This document shows, piece by piece, positions 11,964-23,160 of a stretch of 64,000 bases of DNA. The DNA comes from Zingiber officinale (taxonomy: Eukaryota; Streptophyta; Magnoliopsida; Zingiberales; Zingiberaceae): positions 8,736,672 to 8,800,671 of the forward strand of contig NC_056001.1 of assembly GCF_018446385.1 (NCBI RefSeq), given 5' to 3'. Made by a program: the position numbers and the translations under genes. Under the pieces are notes generated by a model that searched no databases, was not told the origin of the DNA, and worked only from the letters and a program-made list of their open reading frames with translations. Each line of letters begins with the position of its first letter. The stretch's first letter is position 1.

Positions 11964-13832
11964 ATGGAGAACAACACTGGAAAGACTCTGAGAAATCTTT
12001 GGGCACCAGATTTGTCAGAGGATTCTTTTTGCATTCATCATTCTGATTTGGACGCAGACTTCGAGTTATGGAAAATTGCACATTTATTACCGAAGTTTCA
12101 TGGACTTTCTAGTGAAGATCCGAACAGACATCTACATGAATTGGATACGGTGTGCTCTTCATGGAATCCACGTGGCATATCAGATGAAGATGTCAGACTT
12201 AGAGCATTTCCATTCTCATTGGCGGATTCAGCAAAAGATTGGTTGTACTGTCTCCCACCCAACTCTATTACCAGCTGGTTCGAGATGAAGAGATTATTTC
12301 TGGCGAGGTTATTTCCTGCTTCTAGGATTGCAGCTATTCAGAGGAGTATTTGTGGAATCCAACAATTCACAGGAGAACCGTTTCAAGAATATTGGGAAAG
12401 GTTTAAAAGACTTGTTGCTAGTTGCCCTCAACACCAGATAAGCGATCAACTTCTGATTATGTAGTTCTATGAGGAATTATGTCCCATGGATAGGAGTATG
12501 GTTGATGCAACTAGTGGAGGAGCTCTAGTTAACAAGACATCTGCTCAAGTCAGAGAACTTATCGAGATTATGGCTGCAAATTATCAGCAGTATGAGATTA
12601 GACCAATGATTGCTAAAGATGTTCATTCTTTTGCCAGTGTATTCCCGACCAGGATCCAGTATCACCAGCCTGATCCTCAGTCTTATCAGATTCATCAGCA
12701 AGGCAGGTATAATTTCGTTGCAGAATTCGGGTATGGGAGTACACAACAAGGGAATTCTGAGTGGTCTCAACATTATCAGTCATATCTTCAGCATCAGCCT
12801 GAGCAGGATTTTAGGGAGCAATTGCAACAATTTGGACAACATCAAGAAACACAATTCCAGGAAAGAACACAATCATTAACACAGCTACAGTTACAATCAA
12901 AGCATCTTACCGCATCGATTTCCGAAGAGATAGATTGTAGAGTTTGTGATATTCCTGACTTTGATTCTACTACTCTGCATGATTCTTCTAGTTTTATACA
13001 TTATGACGTTGTTGTTGATTCTGATAATATTATTGTTGATGATGTTCTCGTTCCAGATATTCTTGATGTTGCAGGTGTTATTGATGAAGACAGAAGTGTA
13101 GGGGAGACCCAAGAATCACTTCCTTTGACTATTCTTCTACCAGTGGAGCCTGCTTTTGTTATTAGTGATGATGGAAGTGTAGGGAAAACTCAAGAATCAC
13201 TTCCATTGATTGTACCTGATCCAGAGCTAGATCTTTTACCTGACCGAGAAAATGTCACATTCACTCAACTAGAGCCTCTAGGTATCTTTCAGGATGGTAA
13301 GGGCAATATTTCTTCTGAATCTTTAGGAAATACCATGGAGGTGGTTCATTTTGATTGTAGTGGATGTAACATATCTTTTGATTCATGCTCTGTTGATTTT
13401 GATATTGTTTCTGGTATATCTTACATAGCATGCGTGCAAGAAATGCATCCTTTTCTTTTTAGTGTGCAGAATTTCTTCAGATATTTTATTTGTAGTCAAT
13501 CATGCAAGGATGCATTCTACCACTTGAAGAAAGCTCTAACTCTCTATGCAATAAGCAAGCTTCTGGAGTGGATATTTCAAATGAACCATCTCTTACCACT
13601 TCCAGATTGGCTGTTAAAACTGAATCGACTCCGACCTCCAGAAATTCAAGGGAGTCTGTTCCATCTTATTTCTTCTTTCCCTTTTTGCTTGTATATATTT
13701 CTTTACTTTGGTTGCTTTGTTTGCTTTATTTGTTTTTGCTTAGTAGTTCATTTTTTTTTAGGTTGCTTTGTCGGTTTTCATAATGAATTTCCTATGCATT
13801 CTTTTTATCATATTAGAAATTGTGAAAGCTAG
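11964..13832 (+). pseudogene. gag: Gag polyprotein of the gypsy element, with one in-frame TAG
   Basis: Plant Ty3/gypsy gag capsid domain. Recognisable words in the first half are KFHGLSSEDPNRHLHELDTV, RLRAFPFSLADSAKDWLYCL, MKRLFLARLFPASR, EYWERFKRLVASCPQHQISD, and after the stop MDRSMVDATSGGALVNKT. Both halves share one frame; TAG at 12462-12464 separates residue M192 from FYEELCPMDR, so the protein is cut inside the capsid region unless the codon is read through. I prefer the ATG at 11964 because an upstream start would be a GTG. The last 300 codons are not family-like: they hold two copies of a (G/R)SVG(K/E)TQESLP unit near 13090 and 13170 and a T-rich, hydrophobic end (13660-13790) that may be non-coding. 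No zinc knuckle, protease or polymerase follows. Confidence 0.85.
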
Positions 13833-15524
13833 TTAAATTTGATTGTCGAATTTGATGATTTATTGTCATGATTGGATTCTTGGATTACATGTGATTACAA
13901 CTTGATGATGGATTCTATGTCGATAGATTGAGATGATAATTTTGATATACCTAGTGAGGAAAATTTTGAGCCTATTATTCCTATTGATGTGTGATGCACT
14001 TGTGGTTAATGCTACTCTAGAACTTGCTTAATTCTTTCAATACCACATTATCATAAGTTTGCATAATTTTTATGAAGGCTATCTCACTTTCTTTTATCCA
14101 TTCTTTTTGTTAGCACATGTTTCTTGAATAAAATCCATATCATTTTTCATATCATTCTTTTCTCTCTTCCATTTATTTCCATTTATTTCCCTCTTACTCT
14201 CTTGGGATGTGGATATCTTGGATGTTACATGATGAGTGTTTTGCCAGAGACGGACAAAAATTTAAGTGTGGGGGGAGAGAAATAGCTTAGTGGAATTTAG
14301 GAGAAGCATAGGTGAACCGTGCTTGATCACCATAGGTAAATCATGCTTTGTATCTTTTTATTGAGCTATTGATGATGTTGTATAATGTTGCACAACATGT
14401 TGAAAAAAAAAAAGTGGAAAAAAAAAGCAAATCAGAAAAAAAAAATAGAAAAAGAAAAAAAAACAAATGAAAAAGAAAAAAAAGAGAACAGTAAAAGAAA
14501 GAAAAAAAATTAAAAAAAAAAGCTTTAACATGTTGTGTCCTTTTATATTTGTGTGTGGTAGAACTTTTTAGAGAGACAATCTTTATTGTAGCAATATTTA
14601 GATTTTATTGTATATCATGAGTAGTGATTTTTATTGGAAAGCTATAGTAGAGGTTGTCTACATGTTTATTGGAGTTGTGAAAAATATTGACATGTGTCAT
14701 TTTTATTCATTTGTGGTAGAATTTTTGTGAGTGACAATTTTTACTTTAGCAATATTGAGATATTATAGCATATCATGTGTAGATTTTTAGTGTGAAATGC
14801 TAGAGTAGGAGTTGTTCACATTTTTATTGTATTGGTGAAAGGTGGTAGAACTTTTTGTTAGTGACAATCTTTATTGTAGCAAAATTTAGATTTTATTGTA
14901 TATCATGAGCGGATGTTTATTGTAAAAGCTATAGTAGAGGTTGTTCACATTTTTATTGAGTTTTTAGAGCTAGCTTGGAAGTTTGGATGAGATATATTTT
15001 TGGGCATTATTCTCTTGTACTCATCTATGTAATATTCCATTATGTCCATGTCTTCCACGTTACTTTGCTTTTATCTTCTTCACTTCTTCTCTTATACTAT
15101 CATTTGCTTTGATTATGTTTCCCTTACATTTCAAATAATGCCTTCATTATTTTATTATGCACTCTTATGTATATAGTGGTGGAGAGTAGAAGTAAAGCAA
15201 GCTTATGGTAGTGCATAAGCCATGAGTAGCTTGAGTGAGCTCTACCATTGCATATATATGAGAGGAGAGCCACCATTACTTACCTTGTGAGGTTATTTTT
15301 GTATCATTCTCAATTTATCTATTATGGATAGAAGTTATCATGATTGTTAATTAGTGTATGAATTGAATCCATGATTGCTTTGGTCATTTGAATTTGACAA
15401 ACCTAGATAACTCTCTTTTCACTATTTTCTCTGTATGGTTGAGAATTGCTAGGGGAAGACATCTTAGTTATTTTCTTTTTCTATTTTACTTGCTCGAGGC
15501 GAGCAAGAATAAGTGTGGGGGAGT
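13833..15524 (+). other. Non-coding 3' half of the gypsy element
   Basis: AT-rich with no pol-like frame. An A-rich tract lies at 14400-14520. Three tandem copies of a roughly 140-bp unit follow (starting near 14555, 14705 and 14843), each with a tggtagaactttt...gtagcaatattta...tatcatgag...gctatagtagaggttgt pattern. The region ends in the polypurine tract before the 3' LTR. Confidence 0.7.
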
Positions 15525-17275
15525 TGATAACTAGCATTTTTATATGTTATTTTGGATCTTGGACTTGATATTTTTATCCTCTCATATGCTTAATTCTGTA
15601 TTTATATCATGTTTTATGAGTTGAGATTTATTTGGAGCGTTGATCTAATTTTTCCTATATTTTTCTGATATTTTATCTAAAATATGCATCTTGTTTTGTA
15701 GGGAAGTAATCTGGACCGTTGATCAAGATCCATGATCAAGACATCAAGGAGATCCAAAGAAGTAAAGCCTCCAACTTAAATCCAATTCAAAACCCATTTT
15801 TAAAGCCCAATGTCAAAGCCCAATTACAATTCTTATTGGATCCGGATCCGGATCTCACTCAAACATTTCAACCCGAAATCCAAGATCCAAACCCGTTAAG
15901 AAAACCCTCTTCTTCTCCTCACGCACGGCACAGTAGCTCTTGGGCGTTTTCTTCCTCTCGCGCAGCTAGGGCACAGCGGCGCCTCCTTCTCCTACCTCTC
16001 CTTTCTTTCTTTTCTCCGGCCGGCGGCTTCTCCTCTTTCCTTCATTGCCGCCGGCCGGCTCTCCACATCCATTTCCCCCTTTCCATTCTTCCTCTTTCAT
16101 ACGCCCGACGCCCCCGGTCCTTTCTCCCGATCGAAGACGACGAAGCCGACGGTGGCGATTTCCGGCGGATCTGTAGCAGCGACGTTCACTGGGCTTCACC
16201 GGAGTGGTTACTTCAGTGGGTTCTTCATCCACCTCGCATCCAAGTCAGGATTCCTGCCGGACACGGTGAAGAAGGTGGCGACTCTTTGACGGGGCAGTGA
16301 GCTTGGTTCTTCTCCGGCGTTCATTCCACTCCCCTCACCACTAGCCGGAGCTCAAAGTCTCTGCCGAAAACGGTGAAGAAGGCAGCGACTTAGGGTTCCA
16401 GCAGCACCCAATTCCCCTTCGTCGGAGAGTTTCCATGTGATGATCTTCCAGGTTTCGGCATCACACAACCTCAACCTTAATTTGCCCGACACGGTGAAGA
16501 AGGCAGATCTAGGTTGACATTCTTGGCAGATTATCCTCATTTCCAGCAGCTTTCCAAGGAGAGGTTTCTTCAAGGATTTCGCGCTTCCACCGTCGTTGAT
16601 TGCAGTTCCGACCAGTAACGTCAGCCGTCCACCGGATTCAGGAGATTACCGAGTGACAGCGGTCTTCTTCCTCGGTGATTCTGTAGTGACAGACAGAATA
16701 CTTTGTGTGTGTTTGATTGTGGAGAAGTTGATTGGTTAATTAGGATTTATTTGTTATTCTTGTTTCATTTTATAGTTAAGTTCTTATGCTTGTTTGATGT
16801 GTAGTTGTTAGTTTAATTTCGAGTTCGATCTTCTTATGATGCATGTTAATTAGTTTTGGTACTTTGTTTAGTTCATTATGTATGATTGTTGATCTTGTAG
16901 CATAGCGTGACAATATGGTACAAGTTTAGCTTTTATGCATAATTAGGTTTCGTATGATTGTCGTTAAGTTTGTTTAGTTAATTGTCTTTGAGTATTGCTT
17001 TCTTTATTAATGTTTCTTGGATCCTCATAGTGTAGAGTGACACTGCATTATAAGTTTATATTTACTGTTTAGTTAGGATTTCCTTATTTGCATTAGGTGT
17101 AGAAATTTCAAAACAAAACCCCATTGTTCGATTTCGTCTGAGAGCAAATGTCCTATCACTGTTTCCACGTGAGAGACAGCCCGGTCCTCTACTATACTAC
17201 CTTAGTGTAGGTTAAGGGGTTCAGTTGAGTATAAATGAATTAATTTGATTTACGAGTGTGACAGACTCGTTGCCA
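15525..17275 (+). repeat. 3' LTR of the gag-only gypsy element
   Basis: 1751 bp, a near-identical copy of 9725-11474. Visible differences include cacaattt/cccaatta near 15819, ccggattc/ccagattc near 16632, and a one-base gain in aaaacccca near 17118. It ends at GTTGCCA followed by the ATAGT target duplication. Confidence 0.93.
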
Positions 17276-17342
17276 ATAGTCAATGAGGCTAGTTGGGATT
17301 ATCATTTTTTTTTTTCATTTTTTTCATTTTTTTATGACAGTC
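17276..17342 (+). mobile_element. tRNA-type SINE, right part with T-rich tail
   Basis: After the second ATAGT copy (17276-17280) the SINE resumes with caatgaggctagttggg and ends in a T-rich tail (17303-17333). The 8-bp target duplication TGACAGTC (17335-17342) follows, matching 9488-9495. On the minus strand, removing everything between these copies restores the copia integrase frame across the junction (LLLSFGLS then EFI). Confidence 0.78.
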
Positions 17343-19247
17343 CAAAGCTCAATAGAAGAGCATTCATCATCTCCTTTAGAGTTCGATTCTTCCACTCAGC
17401 AACTCCATTTTGCTGAGGAGTATAAGGAGCTGTTATTTCGTGTCTGATCTCATGTTCAGCATACAACTCAGCGAATGGTGATACATATTCACCGTCTCGG
17501 TCACTTCGAACCACCTTAATCTTCTTATTAAGTTAGTTTTCAACCTCATTCTTATATAGAGCAAATTTCTCAGTAGTTTCATTCTTACTTTTGAAAATAT
17601 ATACATAACAATATTTTGTGTTATCATCTACAAAAGTGATGAAGTATTTATTCCCACCACGTATTAGTATACTTTTGAGATCACACACGTCAGTGTGAAT
17701 TAGCCCAAGTGGTTCGTTGCTTCTCTCAACATGTTGAAAGAATAACCTTGTCATTTTTGCTTCAACACAAATCTGACACTTGTGTTTTGGGTCAAGATGG
17801 AATGTAGGTATACTTCACATATTTATTAATTTATGTAACACATCGTAGTTAACATGTCCTACTCTACCATGCCATAAATATGAAGACTCAAGCATATAAG
17901 TGGAAGAACTTTCATTTTTATTTATCTTAGGCTTAATGGCCATTACATTGAGCTTAAACAGCTCATCAGATACATAGCTCTTTTCTACAAACATTCCATT
18001 CTTTGATAATACAACTTTGTCTGACTCAAAAATAATATGAAAGTTATGCTTGCTTATAGTGATCTAGACACTAGATTCTTCCGAATCTCTGAAACATATA
18101 ATACATTGTTTTAGAGTAAGGTCCTTGCCCGAGGTTATCTTCAGCACCACTTTTCCTTGGCCTATGATGTCCGAGGTTGCTGAGTTCCCCATGAACAACT
18201 TGTCTCTATTGACTTCTTTAAAGTTGTGGAGTAGCTTTTTATTGCAGCAGACATGTCTGGTGGCTCCAGTATTAATCCACCATTGTCGCGGGTTTAAACC
18301 GACTAGGTTCAGTTTGAAGACCACAGCGCAGAGGTCGTCCATTTCTAGTCACTCGTTCAGGTTGGCCTCCTGCTTCTTCTTCTACTTTCTACATTCCGAA
18401 GATTTGTGACAAGTTCGACCACAGTTGAAGCACTTCCCAGATAATTTCTTAATGCCTCCTCTGGGTCCCATCTTGGAAGTCTTTAGGTTCTTCTGCTTCG
18501 AGTTTTGACTGTGCTCGACCATATTGGCTTTCATAGTGGCCTGAGAAAATAGCTTTCTTTCTGAACTCTTGTTGTCTTCTTCGATGTGAAGTCTAATATT
18601 GAGTTCTTCCACATTCATCTCCTTCCGTTTGTGCTTCAGGTAGTTCTTGAAGTACTTCCAACCTGGAGATAACTTATCAATAATAGCAACCACCTAGAAG
18701 GTTCACTCAAATAACCATTCCTTCTTATTGGCTCTTGTGTAAGATCACCTGAAGCTCCTGACTTGGCTGATCATCGTCTTGGAGTCAACCATCTTGTAGT
18801 CCAGGAATCGACCCATGATGAACTTCTTGGCCCCTACATCTTCCGTCTTGTACTTCTTATCTAGGGACTCCCACAACTCCTTAGTCATTCTCTTCATGCT
18901 ATACACAGCATACAGTAAGTCGGCAAAACAGTTGAGGATATAGGTTTGACAAAGGAACTCAGAATGAGTTCATGCCTTTACTGCACTGATGGTCTATACA
19001 TCAGCATCCTCGGCACACTTGGAAGGGTCCTCGGTCAAGAATTGATCAATATTGAGTGTGGTCAAGTAGAAGAGAATCTTCTGCTGCCGCCTCTTAAAGT
19101 TCACTCCAGTGAACTTCTCTGGCCGTTCCCCATGGTTGATTGGCACAGTTCCAATCAGGGCGGAGGGGGCCTTAAGGTGTTGAGTTTATTGCACCTCAAC
19201 ACTTTATTCTGTAGCCATCTCAATAGAACTCGATTCTGTTTCAAGAT
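17343..19247 (-). pseudogene. Copia gag, protease and integrase, 5' part
   Basis: Minus strand from the right. Leader and gag start (atggctacagaa near 19216), then gag words such as WLFE and LSPGWKYFKNYLKHKRKEMN. A CCHC zinc knuckle CFNCGRTCHKSSEC sits near 18440-18390. The protease follows at 18290 with WWINTGATRHVC: the family has an aspartate where this copy has asparagine, so the active site is lost. Next come the GAG-pre-integrase LWHGRVGH near 17870, CQIC near 17775, and the integrase core (IHTDVCD, VRSDRDGEY, and the QQNGVAEWKNRTLKEMM box). Stops and frameshifts occur near 18680, 18350 and 17530. The element is dead. Confidence 0.92.
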
Positions 19248-20370
19248 TGTTAGACAATCTGTTGCTAGAGATATTGGGGAAAATTATAAAATTAAAATTG
19301 CACAAAATCAATTCTAACTTATCTGTTGAGATGACTTGAGCGGATAATCTCAGGTTGTAGCGGGACTGGTTCTGCCAAGCTTCCGATGGTCCGAGTTGTG
19401 GAGTTGAGGCGATGCGTAGCAAAATTGGGAGTTGATTGTCGAATTGGAAAGAGAATTCACTGACTAAGATACCGAGATTTGCATTCAACGTAGTTTCCCT
19501 GAAACAGATTCATCCCACCTCCGGCTGTGCTTTGAGGTTCTTTCAGGTCGTCTATTTCCCAGGATACAATGGCAAAACCACGCACGTAACCAAGCACTTG
19601 TTGTTCGTGGTGAACTGAGAATGTACCTTAGTGTTATCACGAGTAGTTCAGCCGAACGGATAACGATTGAGAGAAAAGAATCAGGGAACGAAGGTGAAGA
19701 AACTCTTTTGCTTTTGCTTTTGCTTTTGCTTTTGCTTTTGCTTTTGCTTTCGCTCTTGCTCTTGCTTTGCTCAAGATCCGGTCTCCTTATATAAGAACTC
19801 TCACTTTGCCTGCAATGAATGACTAAATTATGGTTATTTAATGTTGGATTTAATGTCGTCATTAATGAGTTTAATATCTTCATTAATATCAAGATGTTGC
19901 GGAATCATTATTAATGAGTTTAATAACGCCATTAATGTCAAGACGTTACGAAGTCACCATTAATGAGTTTAATGTCATCATTAATGTCGAAACATTACGG
20001 AATTGTTATTAATTTTATATTAATGCTTCTGTTATACTCTTGAACAGATAGCAAAAATAGATTCAGGTGGCAAAACGTTGGTTTATTCACTTGGATAAAT
20101 CTTGTCTCGATCGGTCTGGCATTCAACATGCACAGGTCGTGCTCGCACACGAGTCAACATTGGTTCAGTATAATCCGAGCTCTAGATTTACACCCACCCC
20201 TGTGTATCCACACGTGAGAGTCTCTCCCCATGCATATGTTTACGACATCAATGCATGTGTCATAATTTAAATCAACAATAAAACCAAGAGACTTCTAATG
20301 TGGAACAAATATCTCATGCACAATAGAGTCTTTTCGTCTCCATCTCTTTATTCCATTCACACTTCTAACA
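19248..20370 (-). repeat. Copia LTR (5' LTR of the minus-strand element)
   Basis: 1123 bp, from TGTTAGACAATC to TTCTAACA. It pairs with 5934-7025. It contains a tttgct microsatellite (about 19708-19760) not seen at this length in the other copy, where the matching place reads mostly gctctcgctcttg. An AT-rich ATTAAT-bearing tandem region lies at 19850-20020. Confidence 0.9.
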
Positions 20371-20650
20371 GATTACGATATGATTTTTTGAAAGAGGAAC
20401 CAGAATCACAATGAAAAAATCTCATGATCTTCAAAATCCCGCGCCACTAGACACTGGGTTAATTTTGCGACTTGCCTCTATAAATCCTTAATTGTCATCA
20501 TGTATCGAACGTTATGACCACGGTGCTCAACTTTCTCAATAGAAATCTGTTGTTGTGATCGCGACCATGACTACGACGACATTCAATTAAATCTGATAAG
20601 CTTTAATATCAACTAACGTCAAACAGAAGAGCAAGTATCCTATAGGTAAA
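20371..20650 (-). pseudogene. LTR-retrotransposon gag remnant, 5' part (continuation of 5590-5933)
   Basis: If the copia element is removed, this stretch joins to 5933 on the minus strand, giving a broken N-terminal gag-like reading (ARDFEDHEI near 20430 running toward LAQFLERRGLEEHHVDF at 5925). It is heavily decayed. The continuity and the GA(G/T)TA flanks are the evidence; the protein similarity alone would be weak. Confidence 0.5.
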
Positions 20651-21099
20651 TGTCTCCCTTATGTGCTAGTTACTATTCCAAAAATTAGTAGCCGTCGTTG
20701 GTCCTGGGATGGGTTGGCGGGGGCATTGGGGGCGAGTGTATTCGCCTTTTGCCACCAATTGATTTGTTTTGTTGCAATTGATTGTTAGAAAATTTTAGGT
20801 AAATGTCTTTAAAAAAATTTCTTTTTAGAATTTTTTTTTTCCAAGTATATATAGTTTATCAAGAATTATCTTAAGCATTTTTTTAATTATTTCAAAAATG
20901 AGCATTTTAAATTTTAGAAATTTTATATTCTTAAAAGTTTTAGTGATTTTAAAAAGAATGAAATTAAAGAAAGTGAGGAATTGAGTCCATGCATACTTTA
21001 ATTTGGATTGGCATGTCGGATTGATCCGACGTCAAATAAATTAAACTTATTGAATTATAATTTTATCAATATATCTTTAAAGGTTAGTCTAGATGGGCC
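20651..21099. other. Gene-free stretch
   Basis: A short GC-rich patch (20690-20760), then AT-rich DNA. I see no gene or clear element end. Confidence 0.5.
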
Positions 21100-21795
21100 G
21101 ATTTATCTGGGCCTGTGATTTGCATGGGTCGGCCCACAAGTTGAGAAAAGCCAAGAGAAGCAATGCAATTCCTCGGATCACAAACACAATTATCTTCCAT
21201 AGCATGGACTTGTTACTCCTAAAAACAACAGGATTTAGAGATAACCTTGGACCTTCACTTGGTGCAGGAGGAAAAACAATCTCACTAGACTAAACCACTC
21301 ACATCAGGCAATTACACCACTCAGGCAATTACACCACTAGGCACAGGAACAATAATATTTAAGAAATTAATAGATACAGATAAGTTTGTATCTGTAAAAT
21401 CTAATTTAGGCAAGTTGGTAGCGGAGAGATTTGTGGCATCGTAGGCAAGGAGACCAAGCACAGGAGTCAAGTAGGTATAACAAGGAAGAGGGTAGTAGAA
21501 TGAAAATCAGTTGCTCAGATTCTGATAAGCCAGAACCAACCTTTTTACATAAGACTGAACAACAATATCAGATGGGATGTCAAATTCCTTATAGCTATCA
21601 ACTCCTCTTCTTCTCATGCTCCCATTTCTAAGTCTTATTATTGCAATCCTAATGCCGGTGAGACTGGAAGAGACAGTGCCATCATATACAAATCTAATGC
21701 GGGGATGAACATGAGCACATATAGTAAGCATAGTCTTGAAGGAGAGTATCTAACGATCTTACATCACTTGTAGATGAACTTCGTGACTGGGTCTC
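21100..21795 (-). pseudogene. Broken copy of a plant single-pass membrane protein gene (uncharacterised family, Expp1-like)
   Basis: On the minus strand the order of conserved words matches a plant membrane protein family that databases call uncharacterised or Expp1-like: DVRSLDTLLQDYAY (near 21770-21730), VHPRIRFVYDGTV (21705), TGIRIAIIRLRNGSMRRRGVD (21650), IVVQSYVKRLVLAYQNLSN (21545), then past a TGA at 21504-21506 FYYPLPCYTYLTPVLGLLAYDATNLSATNLPKLD (21495-21400, given only as a landmark region). A weak hydrophobic end WKIIVFVIRGIALLLLAFLN lies near 21200-21130, where the family has a PAPAP stretch and a membrane helix. At least one frameshift (near 21730) and several stops are present. 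No function can be assigned. Confidence 0.62.
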
Positions 21796-21924
21796 ACGGG
21801 CATGTGAATGACACCTCGAGAAGCATAAGGTGAGTATTGTGCCCTAAAGATATTTATACATTTTTATAATGATATAATATTATTCACAATCTACTCTTAT
21901 GACTTTACTCTTAGATTCTATCCT

Positions 21925-23160
21925 AAAAACTTTATTATCATACATCTTTTTAAATCCATAATCTTTCTCAAATCTTTTCAATATGGGACTTTGATTGAAT
22001 TCCAACAATCCTCCCTTCAAACGAAGGACCAACATTACTCTCATGATCCGGGCCTCCCGCGAGCATCTTGTCACTTTTGACCTGCTTCGGATCACTCTGT
22101 GAGCATCCGGTCATCCTGACCTATTCCAGATCTTCCGGCAAGTATCTGTGTTTGGTCACTCTTGACCTACTTCGAGTCTCCCCGCAAGCATCCAGTCAAC
22201 CTGACCTGCTCCGGACCTTCCCCGTGAACACTTGGTCACCCTGACCTGCTATGGGACCTCCCTGTAAGTATTCAGTCAACCTGACCTGCTCCGAGCCTAC
22301 TCTTAGCTTCGTACAAGGTCTCCCCACATGACATCTAGTCTAGGCCCAAAGTGGATAATATCATGTCATTATGGAGATATGTGAACATCCTTTGGGCAAT
22401 CAAATGATATCAGAGTCATGGTCCAGACTAGATGTCATGTAGGGCGGTCTTGAACAAAGTTGAGGGTGGGTCCGGAGTAGGTCGGGTGACCGGATACTCA
22501 CGGGGAAGCCCGGAGCAGGTCACGAGGACCGGATGCTCGCAGAGAGACCCAGAGAAGGTCAAGAGTGATCGAACGTGAATGCTCGCAGGAAGGTCCGGAG
22601 CAGGTTAAGGTGATCGGATGCTCGTGGGGAGACCTGAAATGGGTTTAAAATAACCAGATGCTCGCAGGGAGGTCCAAAATAAATCAGGGTGATCGGATGC
22701 TCGCAGGGAAGACCCGGAGTAAGTCAGGGTAACTAGATACTTGTGGAGAGGCTTATAGTAGATCACGATAACTGGATGCTTGTAGGAAGGCTCGAAGCAT
22801 GTTAAGGTAACCGGATGCTCAAGGGAAAGACCCGAAGTAGGTCGGGGTGATCGGATACTCGTGGGGAGGCTTGTAGCAGGTCATGATGAACGAATGCTTG
22901 CGGGGAGGCCCGAAGCAGGTCAACAGTGATCGGATGCTTGCGGGGAGGCAACAAGTCACGATTACCGAATGCTTGCGAGGAGATCCGAAGCAGGTCAAGA
23001 GTGATCGAATACTCGCAGGGAGGCCCAAACCATGAGAGTAATTATGGTCCTTCATTTGAAGGGAAGATTGTTTGGATTTAATCAAAGTCTCACATTGGAA
23101 AGATTTGGAAAATATCATGTATTTAAAAATGATGTATGATTTTTTCATTAGTATGAGGGT
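21925..23160. repeat. Large imperfect inverted repeat made of about 40-bp tandem units
   Basis: Left arm 21925-22330 and right arm 22420-23160 are inverted copies: outer parts (aaatcttttcaatatgggactttgattgaatt at 21975 against aattt/ggatttaatcaaagtctcacattggaaagattt at 23070) and inner parts built of a unit close to ggtgatcggatgctcgcggggaggcccggagcaggtca. About 6 units lie in the left arm in reverse orientation and about 14 in the right arm. The spacer (22330-22420) has a copy of tcattatggagatatgtgaacatcctttgggc that recurs near 23180, and atgatatcagagtcatgg, which resembles the tRNA-Met primer site of LTR elements. This looks like a rearranged LTR-derived element. The reverse-strand frame at 22819-23148 is only repeat translated. 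Confidence 0.8.

Larger units (their letters stand above)
9725..17275 (+). mobile_element. Young gag-only Ty3/gypsy LTR element (TR-GAG type)
   Basis: Two nearly identical LTRs (9725-11474 and 15525-17275), both starting TGATAACTAG and ending GTTGCCA, are flanked by a perfect 5-bp duplication ATAGT (9720-9724 and 17276-17280). The primer-binding site tggcgccgttgccaggga (11480-11497) follows the 5' LTR by a few bases and matches the 3' end of plant tRNA-Asp, as in Athila/Tat-like gypsy elements. A polypurine tract (aagtgtgggggag, 15511-15523) precedes the 3' LTR. The internal region has a gag but no protease, reverse transcriptase or integrase, so the element must have been moved by proteins from a related element. 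By eye the LTRs differ at about 25 sites in 1750, so insertion was fairly recent. Confidence 0.93.
5934..20370 (-). mobile_element. Decayed Ty1/copia retrotransposon, interrupted by nested insertions
   Basis: Two related terminal repeats (5934-7025 and 19248-20370) flank a minus-strand coding region in copia order: gag and zinc knuckle (19230-18380), protease (18342-18064), integrase (17750 to 9230, split), reverse transcriptase (8930-8190), RNase H to about 7540. The terminal repeats begin TGTT(A/G)GA and end TCTAACA. A polypurine tract lies just inside the left repeat (7026-7040, catgtgggggat on the minus strand). The flanks GAGTA (5929-5933) and GATTA (20371-20375) are a 5-bp target duplication with one change. 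The element is interrupted at 9488/17342 by a SINE that itself carries a gypsy element. The LTR copies differ at many positions, so the insertion is old. Confidence 0.92.

Noticed and set aside
22440-23040. Regular 40-bp repeats that could suggest a CRISPR array
   Set aside because: There are no unique spacers, the units are diverged and contiguous, and the host is a plant; this is transposon-derived tandem repeat.
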